A DNA stretch of 64,000 nucleotides from positions 39,176,363 to 39,240,362 of the forward strand of contig CM070501.1 of the NCBI GenBank assembly GCA_036346375.1. Reading direction: 5' to 3'. This DNA comes from Guadua angustifolia (Eukaryota; Streptophyta; Magnoliopsida; Poales; Poaceae). The position numbers were made by a program, and so were the translations under genes. Positions 22,892-34,309 of the stretch are shown here, one piece after another (position 1 is the stretch's first letter; each line of letters opens with the position of its first letter). Under the pieces are notes generated by a model. That model searched no databases. It was not told where the DNA came from and was given only the letters and a program-made list of their open reading frames with translations.

Positions 22892-23870
22892 CTTTTTTTT
22901 TTTTTTTTTAGGAAAAGAGAGCTTTATTGATTACTCAACAATTGGGTTACAATCTTGAGTAATAAAATACTCAACACAGGTAGGATAGGACTAACGCCAC
23001 AAAGCGCTATATATGACGCAATTGATTCGCAAATTGTGCAAGTTCATGTGCAACTACATTTTGCTTTCTTTTCACGTGCCTAACAACAAATGATTGAACC
23101 TATCCGGTACACTCCAGAGCTTCATAGGCTAGAACTGGAACCTTGAATGATGACTATTTAGGCGATTAAGGATATTAACTACAGCACTATAATTTGATTT
23201 TAGCACTATCGGACAACGAATCCATTCTGCAGCAAGGAAAAACCTTCATGACATGTAAGGATTTCAACCTCCTCTGCACTAGATACACAAGGAAGGTAGC
23301 GCCAATATGTTAGCAAAGTCCTCCCAACTCCATCTCTAACTATCACACCAATGCCACCATCTTTTAAAGTTTGAGAGAAAACCCATCTACATTGAGTTTC
23401 ACCCAGCCCTCATCTGGTGGAATCCACTTCACCAACTTCCTTTGCTTCACAGAACCAATAGGTGTTGCAGGCCCAATGTTTTTCCCCCTGGAAGTCTAGA
23501 TCTCCAAAGTGTCGGATAGAGAATAGTGTACACCAATACTCTCAAGGAATTTTACTGATCCCACAATAGAGACAGACCCGCTAGCATGAGTGATGCTATT
23601 GTGGATTTGCCAACTACGTTAGAGAAGCAAGACAAACTTGCAACTCTCATCTTCGGGAAGCATATCCATAATCAGAAGAAGCCAATCTGGCCCTGAATAA
23701 CATAGGCGATCTTTAGAGGGGAGCTGTCAGGGAACTCTTATTTACGATCAATGGATAGTGAACGTTTCCACTTATTTATCTTTGTGGCCAAACCATCATG
23801 TATGAGACGCTAGGCAAACATTCTTGCTTTATGAGGAATGACTTTTGGATATGATTATTGAAGCATATCC
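22892..23870 (-). mobile_element. LINE 3' end with RNase H domain, degraded
   Basis: On the minus strand, successive frames read the C-terminal part of a plant non-LTR retrotransposon pol: a zf-RVT-like stretch ('RLIHDGLATKINKWKRSL', about 23820-23765), 'IHNSITHASGSVSIVGS' (about 23620-23570), then an RVT_3-type RNase H with 'VKWIPPDEGWVKLNVDG' (about 23432-23382; first catalytic Asp kept) and 'NVVAHELAQFAN' (about 23063-23025). Stops and frameshifts are frequent. The T run at 22892-22909 on the plus strand is the element's poly(A) tail, which marks a 5'-truncated retroinsertion. Confidence 0.8.
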
Positions 23871-24134
23871 TCCCAAATAAATTAGGAATTTGGGAAACGA
23901 TACTCGAGTGTCTCTTATGCTTGTGAGTGCTTAATTTTTTGTCTGTTGGATGTTGCTTTGTAATTCATATTGTGTTTTATGATTTCGATTTTGTGAATTT
24001 TTTCTTTGAGTGAAAAATGTGATAAGAGAGTAATCAATTTGTTTAGGGCTGTCGGGAGTCGTAACATAAACGAACAAGTATGTTTTGTTCCTCTTTTTTT
24101 TAGAAATTATCACATCATTTTTACATAGTTTAGT

Positions 24135-25723
24135 TTGTGTCCTGGTTCAAGGCGGCCGCACGACTTTGGTCGGCCAGGCACCACGTCATCATGCCAGAAC
24201 CTTGCCGAGTTGGGAGTCGACCCGCGGCCACTGTGGGAGGTCCCGATGTTCCAGGACTACAACAAGCCACCGCTGGACCTCCTGGATCCTTCGGCCCGGG
24301 GAGAAGGTGGTGCTCGTCGGCCACTCTCGGCGGTGTGAACTCGCTTGGCCGCCAAAAGCTACTATTCAACCTATTTATTTCGTTTTGAAATGATTTAAAA
24401 GCAAAAAAAGCCAAAAGTCAAAATAAATGATTGGTTTTTTAACCGGGCTTTGAAAAAGTCTAAAATCTTCGTATAACTAAAAGCTAAAAGCCAACCTCGA
24501 TGTGCTTTTTTAGGTTTTTACCGGTTGGAAATAGCCATTTGCTACTAAACTTCATTGTAATTACCCACCAATGCCATTCGTATATGAAAGAAAAAATCTT
24601 CACCTTTTTGATCTTTTCCCCTCATCCAATCAAGCCTCCTCCGATCGAGTCTCGCCCAGGTCATGGCGATTAGGGCACACAAGCTCTGCTCGGCCACTGT
24701 GACCTTGAGTGCCCGCCGACGATCTCTACTGGGCTTCTGGGACCTCCGCCGCCCTACCACGCCTCCCAGGACCTCCGCCTCACCTCCCTCGACATTTGTT
24801 GCCCGCCTTGCCTCCCATGACCTCTGCTGGGTTCCTGTCATCCTTACAATCCAAGGGTATTTCAGACTTTCTAACAATAAGCAATACCATCTAACCTATT
24901 AAAAAACTAAGATGTCAAACAGCCTGTCTTGGCTTAAAAACAAACTGTTTATAAACTGTTTAAGCCAAAAAAATGGCTTTAAGTTATAAATCAAGAAGTC
25001 TAAGCCAAAAACAAACAAAGCCTTAGATTTCCTGACAAACGTGCCGAAATGTTGATGAATCAGCACAGCGGAGACGAGAGTGCATGTCCTATTCTTGTTT
25101 TTGTGTAAATTCAGAAGCAAAATCATGTGGTTTCTTTGGCATGATTTGTGTATACATGAGACAGGACCTACGTGTTCATCTGAATGACTGTTCGATCTAC
25201 TAAAGTTCTTTTATTTTTCCTCTAAAGTTTGTGGATGCGAAATGGCTGGACTGGATGGACGCGGAGATGAAGCCCCATGATGCAGAAGGCAAGCTCCCTA
25301 TCTCCATGCTGTTCGGGCCGGAGGTCACACGAGCAAAGTTATTCCACATGTGCTCGCCGGAGGTACATCGTTCTACCTGTCACCTGTGCCTGTGCAGTTT
25401 CAATTTGTTGGTACACCACGTTGACTAGTACTGTCGGGTCACGTCCACGGTCCACCTACTTTGGCCTCCCAGTGGAGGATGACAATTGACAAACACTCCT
25501 AGTCAACAATTTTAAACAGTACCGAAATGCTTAATTTCGACGTGCTCCTAAAGGAGAAACGATGTGTAGAATTGGAGAAGTTCCAGCGATGGATGATAGA
25601 AAACTACCCGGTGGAGGAGGTCAAGGAGATGGATGGTGGCATGGTGCAGATCACATGGCGATGCTCTCGACGCCGAATGAGCTGGTGCAGTGCCTCGTTG
25701 AAATCGCTGACAGCTATGGTTGA
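24135..25723 (+). pseudogene. Methylesterase-like alpha/beta hydrolase pseudogene (MES/PIR7 family)
   Basis: Pieces in order match plant methylesterase/hydroxynitrile-lyase-like proteins. 'WFKAAARLWSARHHVIMPE' (24139 on) is followed in another frame by 'LAELGVDPRPLWEVPMFQDY' and 'KPPLDLL', then by 'GEKVVLVGHS' (about 24300-24330). The nucleophile Ser is present, but the conserved 'LGG' after it has become 'RRC'. A later exon, 25229-25361, reads 'DAEGKLPISMLFGPEVTRAK' and 'MCSPE' before a GT donor. The last exon (about 25570-25723) reads 'FQRWMIENYPVEEVKEMDG' and, after a small insertion that shifts frame, 'ADHMAMLSTPNELVQCLVE' to a stop at 25721; the catalytic His survives in the shifted frame. 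The N-terminal 'VLVHG' region is missing. Repeat-like DNA fills 24390-25030. The gene is dead by truncation and several frameshifts. Confidence 0.85.
24390..25030. mobile_element. Putative non-autonomous transposon inside the hydrolase pseudogene
   Basis: The segment separates hydrolase exons. Both ends are rich in 'aaaagccaaaa'/'ttggctt' words in opposite orientations, as in a long degenerate inverted repeat, and the middle (24600-24860) is GC-rich like captured gene sequence. No target duplication was identified, so this is tentative. Confidence 0.3.
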
Positions 25724-25910
25724 TGGATGCTGCTTGCTAATCTATCAGTTCTCTGTTCTTATCATCTTGTTGTCTTCTGTCAAAATTACTGTCGCTGTCT
25801 TGAACGCCAAAAGTTACGGTGATACATACTTTTGTTGCGTTCAGTTTTTCTTTAGATTTCTTTTGTACTCAATTTGAGATCGGTGGTGATTCCACATTGT
25901 GGTGTAATTG

Positions 25911-26050
25911 ATAGGTGCTTCTATGCATCTTTTTCTAAAAGTTGTATAAATATTAAAGTATAAATAACAAAGATAATAATTATTTACTCATTCACTTACT
26001 TTAAGATCTGTATAACTTTTATTGAGTGCAAATGCATACAAGCACCTCTC
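25911..26050. mobile_element. Mutator-like MITE, 140 bp, copy a
   Basis: The terminal repeats are 'aggtgcttctatgcat' and, inverted, 'gaggtgcttgtatgcat'. A perfect 10-bp duplication, ggtgtaattg, flanks it (25901-25910 and 26051-26060), fitting the 9-11 bp of Mutator-like elements. The same terminal motif defines copies at 30393-30535, 32806-32948 and 42848-42962. Confidence 0.85.
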
Positions 26051-26060
26051 GGTGTAATTG

Positions 26061-28338
26061 CCTCTGCTTAATCATGAAAACAAATGTGAATGAGCAACAC
26101 GTGAGCAATAACTCGGTGGGAGGGAATGAGAGTGCTTGGATGGTTGCCCCTTCGGCTTAGGTACAATCCTGAGGATCGAATTTAGCATTTCTCACTAAAA
26201 TAATTAAAAACGGGTACAAGCACACGTCAAATAAAAGCATGTATCTGCAGTCCGAAGGCCATGAAACTTCTGTTCACTTTCTTAACATATATAAAAGTCG
26301 TGCACGTATATACGTATTTTACGTAATTACGATGTATATGGATTGCGTGCGTATTCCACGTAAAAAATGATGCGTGCATCCGCATCCACACCCTGGACTA
26401 TACCGTACATGCGTTGAGTTCCGATGCGAATCTGTAATAGCCTAATAGGTCAAGCGCGATCTATCTTCTCTCTCTGGGTAATCATTACTATCTCCCTGTG
26501 GATCCATCACGATGAACATTGGAGTAACCCTACTGCCGGTTCGCGTGGCGTTTTGCCCACTTGCCATTGCCAAACACCCAACCACTTCTGTAGCAAGCCA
26601 GATGATTTGGTCGGCTGAGAAATTAAACCTCCGAAGCAGGTGGCCTGGACCGTGCAACAAGCCAACAACTAACAGATTGTCCGAACCGAGAACTGTTAAG
26701 GCAGGCGGCTTCTCTGACGTTTGACTGAAGTCTGAAGGCACGCGGCGCGGTAGCTAAACTACTTGTCCGGGATTCCATAGTGGTCCTCTTCTGAAGCGAC
26801 GGGCGGTGTGATCGAACTGCAGACTGACTGATGCATGGGGAGGAGAGAGATTTTAGCAGGGCCTTTTCAGCTCACTCCCCCTCGCTCGCGTCGCGACGTT
26901 GCGTCGAGCACGTCTGTTGGCTCGCATTAGAAAATTGAGAGTCGACAAACAAAAATTATGCAAACGGCATTCAATTTTCAATTTTCCATCGTTGGGCTTC
27001 AGCCCATGGGTCGCGCGCGCCTCGGCCGCAGTTTTCTTGGGCCCATGCCATGCCTGGAGCGCTCTTTGTTCAGAGGCGAGTTGGGCGTGCGGGCGGGGCC
27101 ACGACGCAGCGGGCTAAGGTGCAACAACCCAGTACGAGTTGTGATGCTCTCCCGTGCTGTTGGATTGGATCACGCGCGCCGCAGCGAATTCTAAGCATAC
27201 TTCAAGTGACACTGCTAGTGGGAGTGCATATGATTGAGAGCAAACCCAATGGTCATGGACTAAGCTGGGGTGAGCGTCGGTATCCTGATTGTTGTCGATG
27301 CCGGCAGATCTCGCCGCCACAAGTCGCAATTCTTCTATGTCTCGACCTTAAAGCCTAAACCGGCAAGGCGGGAGAACACCGACGACGTCAGGTCGTTTTC
27401 CTCCTCACTAGCGGCGAGATCCGTTAGATCCTACAAACCTTGCCTCCCTCCTCGTCCGGGTCACAAGGTGGTTTAACACCGACTAAGCAAGCCACGTCGC
27501 CTCTTGTCTCCACTTCATCGTCACGCACATCACAAGGCTACCTTGAGCTTTAGCTTCACCCTTTGAGCAAGGAGGAGGAGACGGTTGTGCACTTCACAAT
27601 GTTACTTTGAGTTTTAGCTTCACCCCTTGGACAAAGAAGAGGAGGTGGTGGTGCTAGCGAGTAGCAAAAGCAAGGTAGCGACCACAAGTGAACATGTCTG
27701 GGATTTTTTGCTCTTTTTATTTGTTTTTTTTTTTGATGAATTTTGTTGAAAATTGATGAACCAGTTGAAACTTACTTATACTTCTTCTTGAAACCTTTTG
27801 GGTTTGAACTTGATAAAAGCTATTAAAATTTGTTGAAACTTTACTTTAGTTTGAAATTCTGAAACTTAGTCTTCAGAAACTTCTAAAAACCCACGAAACT
27901 CACTTAAACCTAAAACATTTTCAAATGTTTTAATGAACCTTACAAAACTTGATGAAACCTGTTTATATACCGTTCCGTGAAAGAAGACCAATACAGATCT
28001 GATAATTCACGCATCATTCTCCGATCCTTATTCATCTTTCAATGGATATCAAACAAACACGCGCTCAAAGAAGACCGTCAAGGCAGCAGCAGCACAATTT
28101 GAGACAATATTTAACATACAGTACAACTAGAAGAAAACATTTACCATGGAGTAACACGACTGTTTCTTAAATAAGCAAGAGAACTAAACTCGTCAAAACA
28201 CAAGGCGTATCGATACAAAGCTCTCAGCATCTTGAAGTTTGTTCTTCAGAACGATACAATGAATAGCCCAGGCACACAAATCAGCCACAGAACATTATAA
28301 GGCCAAAATTGCAACTACATGATGTGAACAAAACTCAT
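26061..28338. other. Intergenic, no supported gene
   Basis: Short open frames near 26424-27476 overlap on both strands and match nothing I recognise. The GC-rich part at 26880-27120 and the AT-rich part at 27700-28330 show no element ends. The right side is probably PNO1 3'UTR and downstream DNA. Confidence 0.45.
27531..27655. repeat. Tandem duplication, ~64-bp unit
   Basis: Two copies each contain 'ttgag.tttagcttcaccc' followed by a GA-rich tract. The copies start near 27531 and 27595. Confidence 0.75.
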
Positions 28339-29853
28339 TTAATACCTTTCTGCCAACCTAGCAGATACAGCCCTTAGCTTAGAATAGACTTTGCCGGCAG
28401 GAGAACCTAAGATAAGGCTACAAAGAGAATCCCGGGCAACCTTGATGTTAACAAAGGATCCAAGTATGTGAATCTTCGTATCAGCAATAACTATGCGGGT
28501 CCTGGTAGAGTTCTCAATGGCATATTTGGTCTTGCCTCCTTTCCCTGATAGACGGCCAATGGCACGCGACAGATGCTCCCCTCGGAGTGTCTTTACGTCC
28601 TTGATCTCAAAGGAATCCACATACAGGTCATCGAGACGAAGCAAGGCAACAGCATCAGCAATGTCAAATCCAAGCATAAAAGCATGCACAAAGTCTGCGC
28701 ATTTCTGAAGGTTGCTCACATCTGGTGTGTCTTGCCTTGTTTTCAGCTCCACCCTTCTTGCCTGGGATAGATGAAAAAGAGCGATGGGTTTGCTTGATAG
28801 GAGACAGCTTAAGCATTCAACATTTAAGCGATATGGATATGACACGATTTTTTCGGGAATCAACATCAAGCGAGCATTGATGATACTTATTGCCTAACCC
28901 AAAAAACATTGTAGAAAATGCACGTATCTATTTGAGCTCAGCAGCTAACAATCACAACTCACAAGGCAAAGGGCAAACCAATTGAGTCTCATAAATTTAT
29001 GAAATCAAATGATGGCTGGGTGTTTATAGACACAAAACTAAGTAATTCTTGTGTTTGCGATTGCTCAGGTGACAGCTGGAAGTCGAGAGCTTTCATCACG
29101 TCAAAGAAATATTTTTTTTGCTGATATCACAATTCTGAACTTTACAGAATTATGTGAAACGTTCAATTATTAGAAGTATTTCGTATCACTTGCTTTAACA
29201 TCCTGAATTGGTAAGCTCGGTGCAAATAATCAGATATTCGGAAAACTTGAATCAATTACCACTGCTAAACTAGATCCTGTTAGCATTCCTGGCTTCAATA
29301 CATATTCCTAACCTTTTATCCAACCAATCAGATCCCTGTCAAAGTTTTGTCTTCAACCCCATACTGTCAATCATGATGCATCCACGAAACACTTAACGAT
29401 TCAAAGGTTGCCCCGGGCATGGAATAGCTCTCTAATCAACACGAACGGCTGCCTAATTGACAGTACATGCCTTACTCTCACTATTCAGGGTTTGCAGCGG
29501 AGTACTACACAGGCAAGGATACCCATGATGCTTCTTAGCTCCTCAGATAGAATCAAAAGTGCTCAACCGAGGGGAGTTTGAGCCTGGGTTACCTACCTTA
29601 AGGTTCATGCGGATGTCGACCTTCATGTGCTCGTACACGGGGTGTAGATATCCATCCACGCCTTCTTCAGCGGCGCGAAGCGGTGCTGCGGCACCGGCAC
29701 CTTCCGGAACTGGGGCCTCCCGCCGCTCATCTCGCTCGGCATCAGCGCGTCGAACCGCGGCTTCTCAGAACCGCCAGCTGCGTCCACCGCCATCGCGCCG
29801 GAGGATGACCCTCCCGCCACCGACGCGGCGCTCGTGGTCCTGTCGACCTCCAT
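28339..29853 (-). CDS. PNO1: PNO1 (partner of NOB1) KH-domain ribosome-assembly factor; one-base frameshift in exon 1
   Basis: The protein is the plant PNO1/Dim2 homologue. In other eukaryotes it binds pre-40S particles in nucleolus and cytoplasm, helps position NOB1 for 18S 3'-end cleavage and partners the dimethylase Dim1. Exon 1 is 29853-29597 (MEVDRTTSA...; 'RFAPLKKAWMDIYTP'; '...VDIRMNLK', donor gtaggt). Exon 2 is 28761-28339 (acceptor cccag; 'ARRVELKTR' to 'SARLAERY'). Exon 2 gives 140 uninterrupted residues with the KH region ('LSGKGGKTKYAIENSTRTRI', about 28560-28490). Exon 1 is out of frame after 'DIYTP': the run at 29639-29642 has four G (plus strand) where five would restore 'VYEHMKVDIRMNLK'. 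With that base the protein would be about 226 aa, near the family's usual length. The break is either a base-call error or a real inactivating deletion. Confidence 0.88.
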
Positions 29854-29903
29854 CCTGTGGTTGCGGCGGACGCGGAGGCGGGGGCCGGAAGGGGCGGAGG
29901 GGG

Positions 29904-30042
29904 CTAGGGTTTGGCGATCGGGGAGGAGACTGAACAAGTGAAGATCTTTATAGGCCTCAAGCTATTGGGCCGAACAAAGGCTAGAGAAGGCAAGCCCAAT
30001 AATGTTTTCTTTAGACGTGTAGGTCCAATAGTGTGATGGGCC
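29904..30042 (-). promoter_or_regulatory. PNO1 promoter: telo-box, TATA-like box and three site II (TGGGCY) motifs
   Basis: On the minus strand there is AAACCCTAG (29904-29912) just upstream of the start codon and a TATAAAG motif (29946-29952). TGGGCC/T motifs occur at 29966-29971 and 30037-30042 (plus-strand reading) and 29993-29998 (inverted). The pairing of telo-box and site II elements is well known in plant ribosomal-protein and ribosome-biogenesis promoters, which fits PNO1. Confidence 0.6.
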
Positions 30043-30392
30043 GCTTCAGAACAACCAAAATTGCGGCGGTTTCGCGTTTACTTTCCGAATTTTTTTATTT
30101 AATATTTATTTCAATTTTTTTTCGAAAATAATCATGGGAAAACAAATATTACAAAAAAATGACTACCCGTCACTCGGATATAGGGCAACGATTGCCCCAT
30201 ATTCGGACAATATGAGGCTCCTACATAAATTGACATCAGAACGAAATATGTTCAAAATTATAATTGCTGACAAGTGACAAACAAGTAATTACATAGATAG
30301 CAGGTCAAGATGTATCGGCAAAACAGCGAAAAACCAAATGTGGCGAGAAGACATGAAGTAAGGAGGACCCAGGGGGAAAATTCAATAGTCTC

Positions 30393-30535
30393 AAGCAGTG
30401 CTTTAATACTTTTCCTCTCAATACAAATTATATAAATCTTGAAACAAGTGAAGGGATAAGTAATCACTATCTATACTTCATTCATGCTTTAATATTTGTG
30501 TAGCTGTTAAAAAGAAAAGCATAGAAGCACCTCTC
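30393..30535. mobile_element. Mutator-like MITE, copy b
   Basis: The right end is 'gcatagaagcacctctc'. The interior ('aatacaaattatataaatc' then 'tttaatatttgtg') aligns with the copy at 32806-32948. The left end ('cagtgctttaatac') has drifted and no clear target duplication remains. Confidence 0.7.
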
Positions 30536-30839
30536 AATAAGTAATTTTAAGTTTGGCTAGTTCTCATAGTTGTAATTATCTGATGACCAAACTGGGGGTC
30601 GTGGAGCAGAGCAATTTCAGGCCACCCAGGTGATCGATAGACCTAAACTGCCTGCACAGCACAATGGAGTACTCCATTCTCTTTAACACCCCAAGAGAAT
30701 AAGAAATCTTGCTTGGCATTAAGCCATCTCTGAACAGCTAATCAGCACATATCCAAAATTCCAATCCATGACAAGATACCTCTTTCTAAGACTACAACCT
30801 TAAGAAAATTAAAAAGAGAGATAATTGAAAAAAATGACA

Positions 30840-31045
30840 ATGTTTGGTTTGAGGGACACCTCATCCTCGTCTCCTCGCTGGATTGGTTCATCATAAAATT
30901 GCCACAACATTGTGGTGGGATGAACCGATTCCTCACTTTTCTAGTAGCCTCATGCTAATGATTTATGAGGGAGGGATAAGGTGGTCAAAGACCAACTCAT
31001 TCCATTCCTATACCAAACAAAATGACAATTCCTCAAACCGAACAT
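30840..31045. mobile_element. MITE with 15-bp inverted termini, ~206 bp
   Basis: 'atgtttggtttgagg' (30840-30854) is matched by 'cctcaaaccgaacat' (31031-31045), a 14/15 inverted repeat. No ORF is inside. The target duplication was not resolved, so superfamily is open. Confidence 0.65.
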
Positions 31046-32805
31046 CGTATTAAGCACTTTGGCAAGTACGCATAGATTAGAAGTAATGTTACAGACTAGC
31101 CTGCAAAACTATATGGGATTCAAAGGGGAAAGATGCTCCTTTTCGAAGAGAAACGTCTACCTGTGCACTGAAAGAAGAATCTTGATCACGTACTGCCCAA
31201 CAAAGGGGAAAAGAAGTGACTAGCAGGCAAGAACTTGCCCTGGTGCTACCACAATATGCATAAAAGAAAACTGTAGGACGGTGATCTCACCGGCAATGGA
31301 GAAGAGTGCCCTCTCGAAATCGCCTTGACGGAAGCCGAAGCCACCCGTGGGTATAATGGCTACTTCCGAGTTCGGAGTTTGGGCTTAGCTTGCGGCCGAA
31401 TCAGGATGGTCGTTCTCCTCTATCCGCTGGTCCTTATCTCCAAGACCAACAAAAATACAGCAGTCAAAATAAAAGAGTTATCCTCCCACGAATTTATCTC
31501 CCTTTTCTTAACAAGTTTTAAACCAACGAGAAGTTCAATGCTTATGAACAAACTTCTTTGTTTGATTCCAGAAGATCAAGAGTGCCAGACTCGGTTTGAG
31601 TACAATTTTAGTTCAAATAAAAATAATAATTATCATGTCATTGACGATCTTTGGGAAGAAAACAACAACTTATGTGTTCTAGTGCTTCTTGCCAGGTCCT
31701 CAGTTTGTGCTCAAAACATGTTCATCTCAATGATCTACAACAAATTCATCAACCCAACTTTGATTTTAAAAAATTGAGCTTAAGAAGCACAGAGCAGCAG
31801 CAGTGACAATCGATCAGTAATCTACTGCATTGTTCAACTCAATATAGGAAGCCGAGTATCTCGTAAGCTATACATCCGTCCATTTTGATATCTCGATCTT
31901 CACTACATGTCTACATTTAACCCGTGCAAACTGCAGTGGAATATAGGGATAGAGTATACATTTTTTTTCATTGTTTGGCGGGGTAAAAATAACTCAAGTA
32001 AACAACCGCCCTGAGAATCTGAAACCATTTGGTGAGCTCAACTTGTCATTTGTCAACCTCCATCCGTCGTGATTCTCTAAATCAATACAGAAATTCTAGG
32101 GCAACAGAACCGATGTCTTTGGGCAAGGCAAGGAACATCCGATTGTTTGCCCTGCAGTAATCTGATCGACCTCTTAAGCAAAAATACAACAAATGCTACC
32201 AAAGAAAAAAACTTTGAAATCTAACTAGTGGCTAAAAGGAAAAAGAAACTTAACGGATACAGCAGAGAGGGTCTAATATACAAATCATCTGCTGATTTCA
32301 TTCAAAAATGTGCTCTTCCTTCAATGCCTTGATTCAAATGACTGATATGCAATTGCACAGGCCATAGGAACGAGGAGGCTCACAAGTAAATGCTGAACTC
32401 ATAAATTGTAATCCGGACGGGAGAAACAAGACATGTATGCCACCGAAGATGTGATGTTCTCATCAACAGCAGCACAATCAGCCATGCCACACACACACAC
32501 ACACAAAAAGGCACACACCAAGTCATCATGTCCTTAGCCTAATCTGATAGTATTTGACACCATAACCTACTGTGGATGCCATTGTTGTAGAAGCTACGAG
32601 CCAACTGCAGTTAAAAAAATTGACAAATAAAAGGACACCATTCTACAAAAAGACAGAGACTAGCACAAACTAAAAATCGAAAAAGAATCGTCTCAAGTAA
32701 GTAACGTAATTCTGAGTCTCCTCTGTGCCAAATTCTGGCTGAAGGAGCGCAGCCGCAACCAACATCAATTGGAATACCGTGTTCACCTGCACTAAAAAAA
32801 TTATT

Positions 32806-32948
32806 GAGAAGTGCTTCAATGATTTCCCTTCCAATACAAGTTATACAAATCTTAAAGCAAACGAAGGAGTAAGTAATCACTATCTACATTTCATTCATAC
32901 TTTAATATTTATGCAACTGTTAAAAAGAAAAGCATGGAAGCACCTCTC
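32806..32948. mobile_element. Mutator-like MITE, copy c, with perfect 9-bp duplication
   Basis: The ends are 'gagaagtgcttcaatg' and 'catggaagcacctctc'. The flanks are aaaattatt at 32797-32805 and 32949-32957. Size and duplication match copy a. Confidence 0.88.
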
Positions 32949-33477
32949 AAAATTATTATAATGCTCTGACATATGTCACAAGTCTACAGTATCAAATGCT
33001 GTGAAAACACAGGGCCATACCTTGCTGATAAAAAGAGGTTCAACTTTCTCTGCAAACATCCCATTTCATGATTCAGTTAAATCAAGTGTGGAGATCGATA
33101 CACGCAGCAGTAACGTACTAAAATGTGTCTGTGTTGCCAAATGATGTGCACGCAGGTTATCGCCGTTAAGCAGCTCGACAAGAACGGATTCCAAGGGAAC
33201 CGCGAGTTCCTCGTCGAGGTGCTGATGTTCAGCCTCCTGCACCACCCGAATCGCGTCAAATTGCTCGGGTACTGCACCGACTGCAACCAGCGAATCCTGG
33301 TCTTCGACTACATGCAACATGGCTCATTGGAGGATCATCTCCTAGGTAGATATAGTGATATAGTACAACTCATCACATTCCAGTCTCCTATATATTCCAT
33401 CGTTCGTCATATCGATTAATTCGCTGATCAATCGTGCAGACGTCCCTCCAAACGCTAAGCGGCTCCCCTGGCACCAG

Positions 33478-34264
33478 TTCCTCATATTTCAGGGCTCTAA
33501 TGCAAATTAAGAAATGAGACCCTTGATTTCAGCAATATAAAAATGTTTTTATCTATTAATTGCAAAGGCATATATTAAGTATATAATTAAAACATTTCTT
33601 CAGTTGCAAAGATGATGCATACATGATATATAATCAAAATAAATGATCTGGTTGCAAATATACATGATATATCCCCTCAAAAAACTAATAATGGAAGAGA
33701 AAAAGAGAGGGGGGAGAGAATGTCTAGCACAGGACATATCCTGATATCAATGATAGAAGAGAGAAAGAGAGGGGGGAGAGAATAATTGTAGAGGTGGTCG
33801 CAGGTCTGTCGAAGACTCGAAGAGGCACAAGGCGCCCTTGACGCTAATGCTATGAAGTCTGAGTCTCCTAGTCAGAATAGAACAAATCCAATGTAAAGGC
33901 TTAATGGGTCAAGGCGTGAGCACTGAGCGTGAACGTCGACACCAGACGTGAGCGTCGAGGTCTAGTGTGAGCGTCGAGGCGTCGAGTCGATCGGCCAAGC
34001 CCGAGTTTCTGGAACAACAGGCGAAGATGGCCGTTTGCTTTGTTGACTCCGCTCGCATCGTGGGCCCTAGGCGATGCACCGTTGGTGCCTCATTTCTTGG
34101 AACAACGAGAAATGAGGAGATGAAGAGCCGCGTAACTATATATATCTTGATTTCGATTACATTACATGGGCGAGGCCCTCCCTATCGTGGGCCCTAGGCG
34201 ATGGCACCTGTAAACCCTAAAACCCGAAAACGAGCCCTGAGAAGCGGCGACCAGCGGCACCGTG
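33478..34264. mobile_element. ~785-bp insertion in the kinase exon, type unknown
   Basis: It separates 'LPWHQ' from 'QRMKI', which are contiguous in this kinase family. 'ggcacc' occurs at both edges (near 33470 and 34255), a possible imperfect target duplication. Inside, 'gtgggccctaggcgatg' occurs twice (about 34058 and 34186) and 'agaggggggagagaa' twice (about 33706 and 33768). No coding motif. Confidence 0.5.
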
Positions 34265-34309
34265 CAGCGGATGAAGATCGTGGTCGGCGCGGCGAAGGGC
34301 ATCGACTAC

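Larger units (their letters stand above)
30054..33155. other. Intergenic between PNO1 and the kinase, MITE-rich, no gene
   Basis: Apart from the MITEs listed separately and a CA-repeat near 32487-32506, I see no supported gene. A minus-strand frame at 31440-31290 ('GGFGFRQGDFERALFSIAG') followed by a GT looks exon-like but matches no family I know. The kinase's missing first exon (glycine-rich loop) is not found here. Confidence 0.45.

Noticed and set aside
26899..27358. Three overlapping plus-strand frames of 72-102 codons
   Set aside because: GC-rich stretch without motifs, with no consistent splice model and no membrane or signal features.
31290..31440. Possible minus-strand exon with a GT donor near 31290
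   Set aside because: There is one isolated 20-residue stretch with no partner exon, family match or start codon.
32487..32506. (CA)n microsatellite
   Set aside because: A short common simple repeat with no further significance; mentioned only within the intergenic description.
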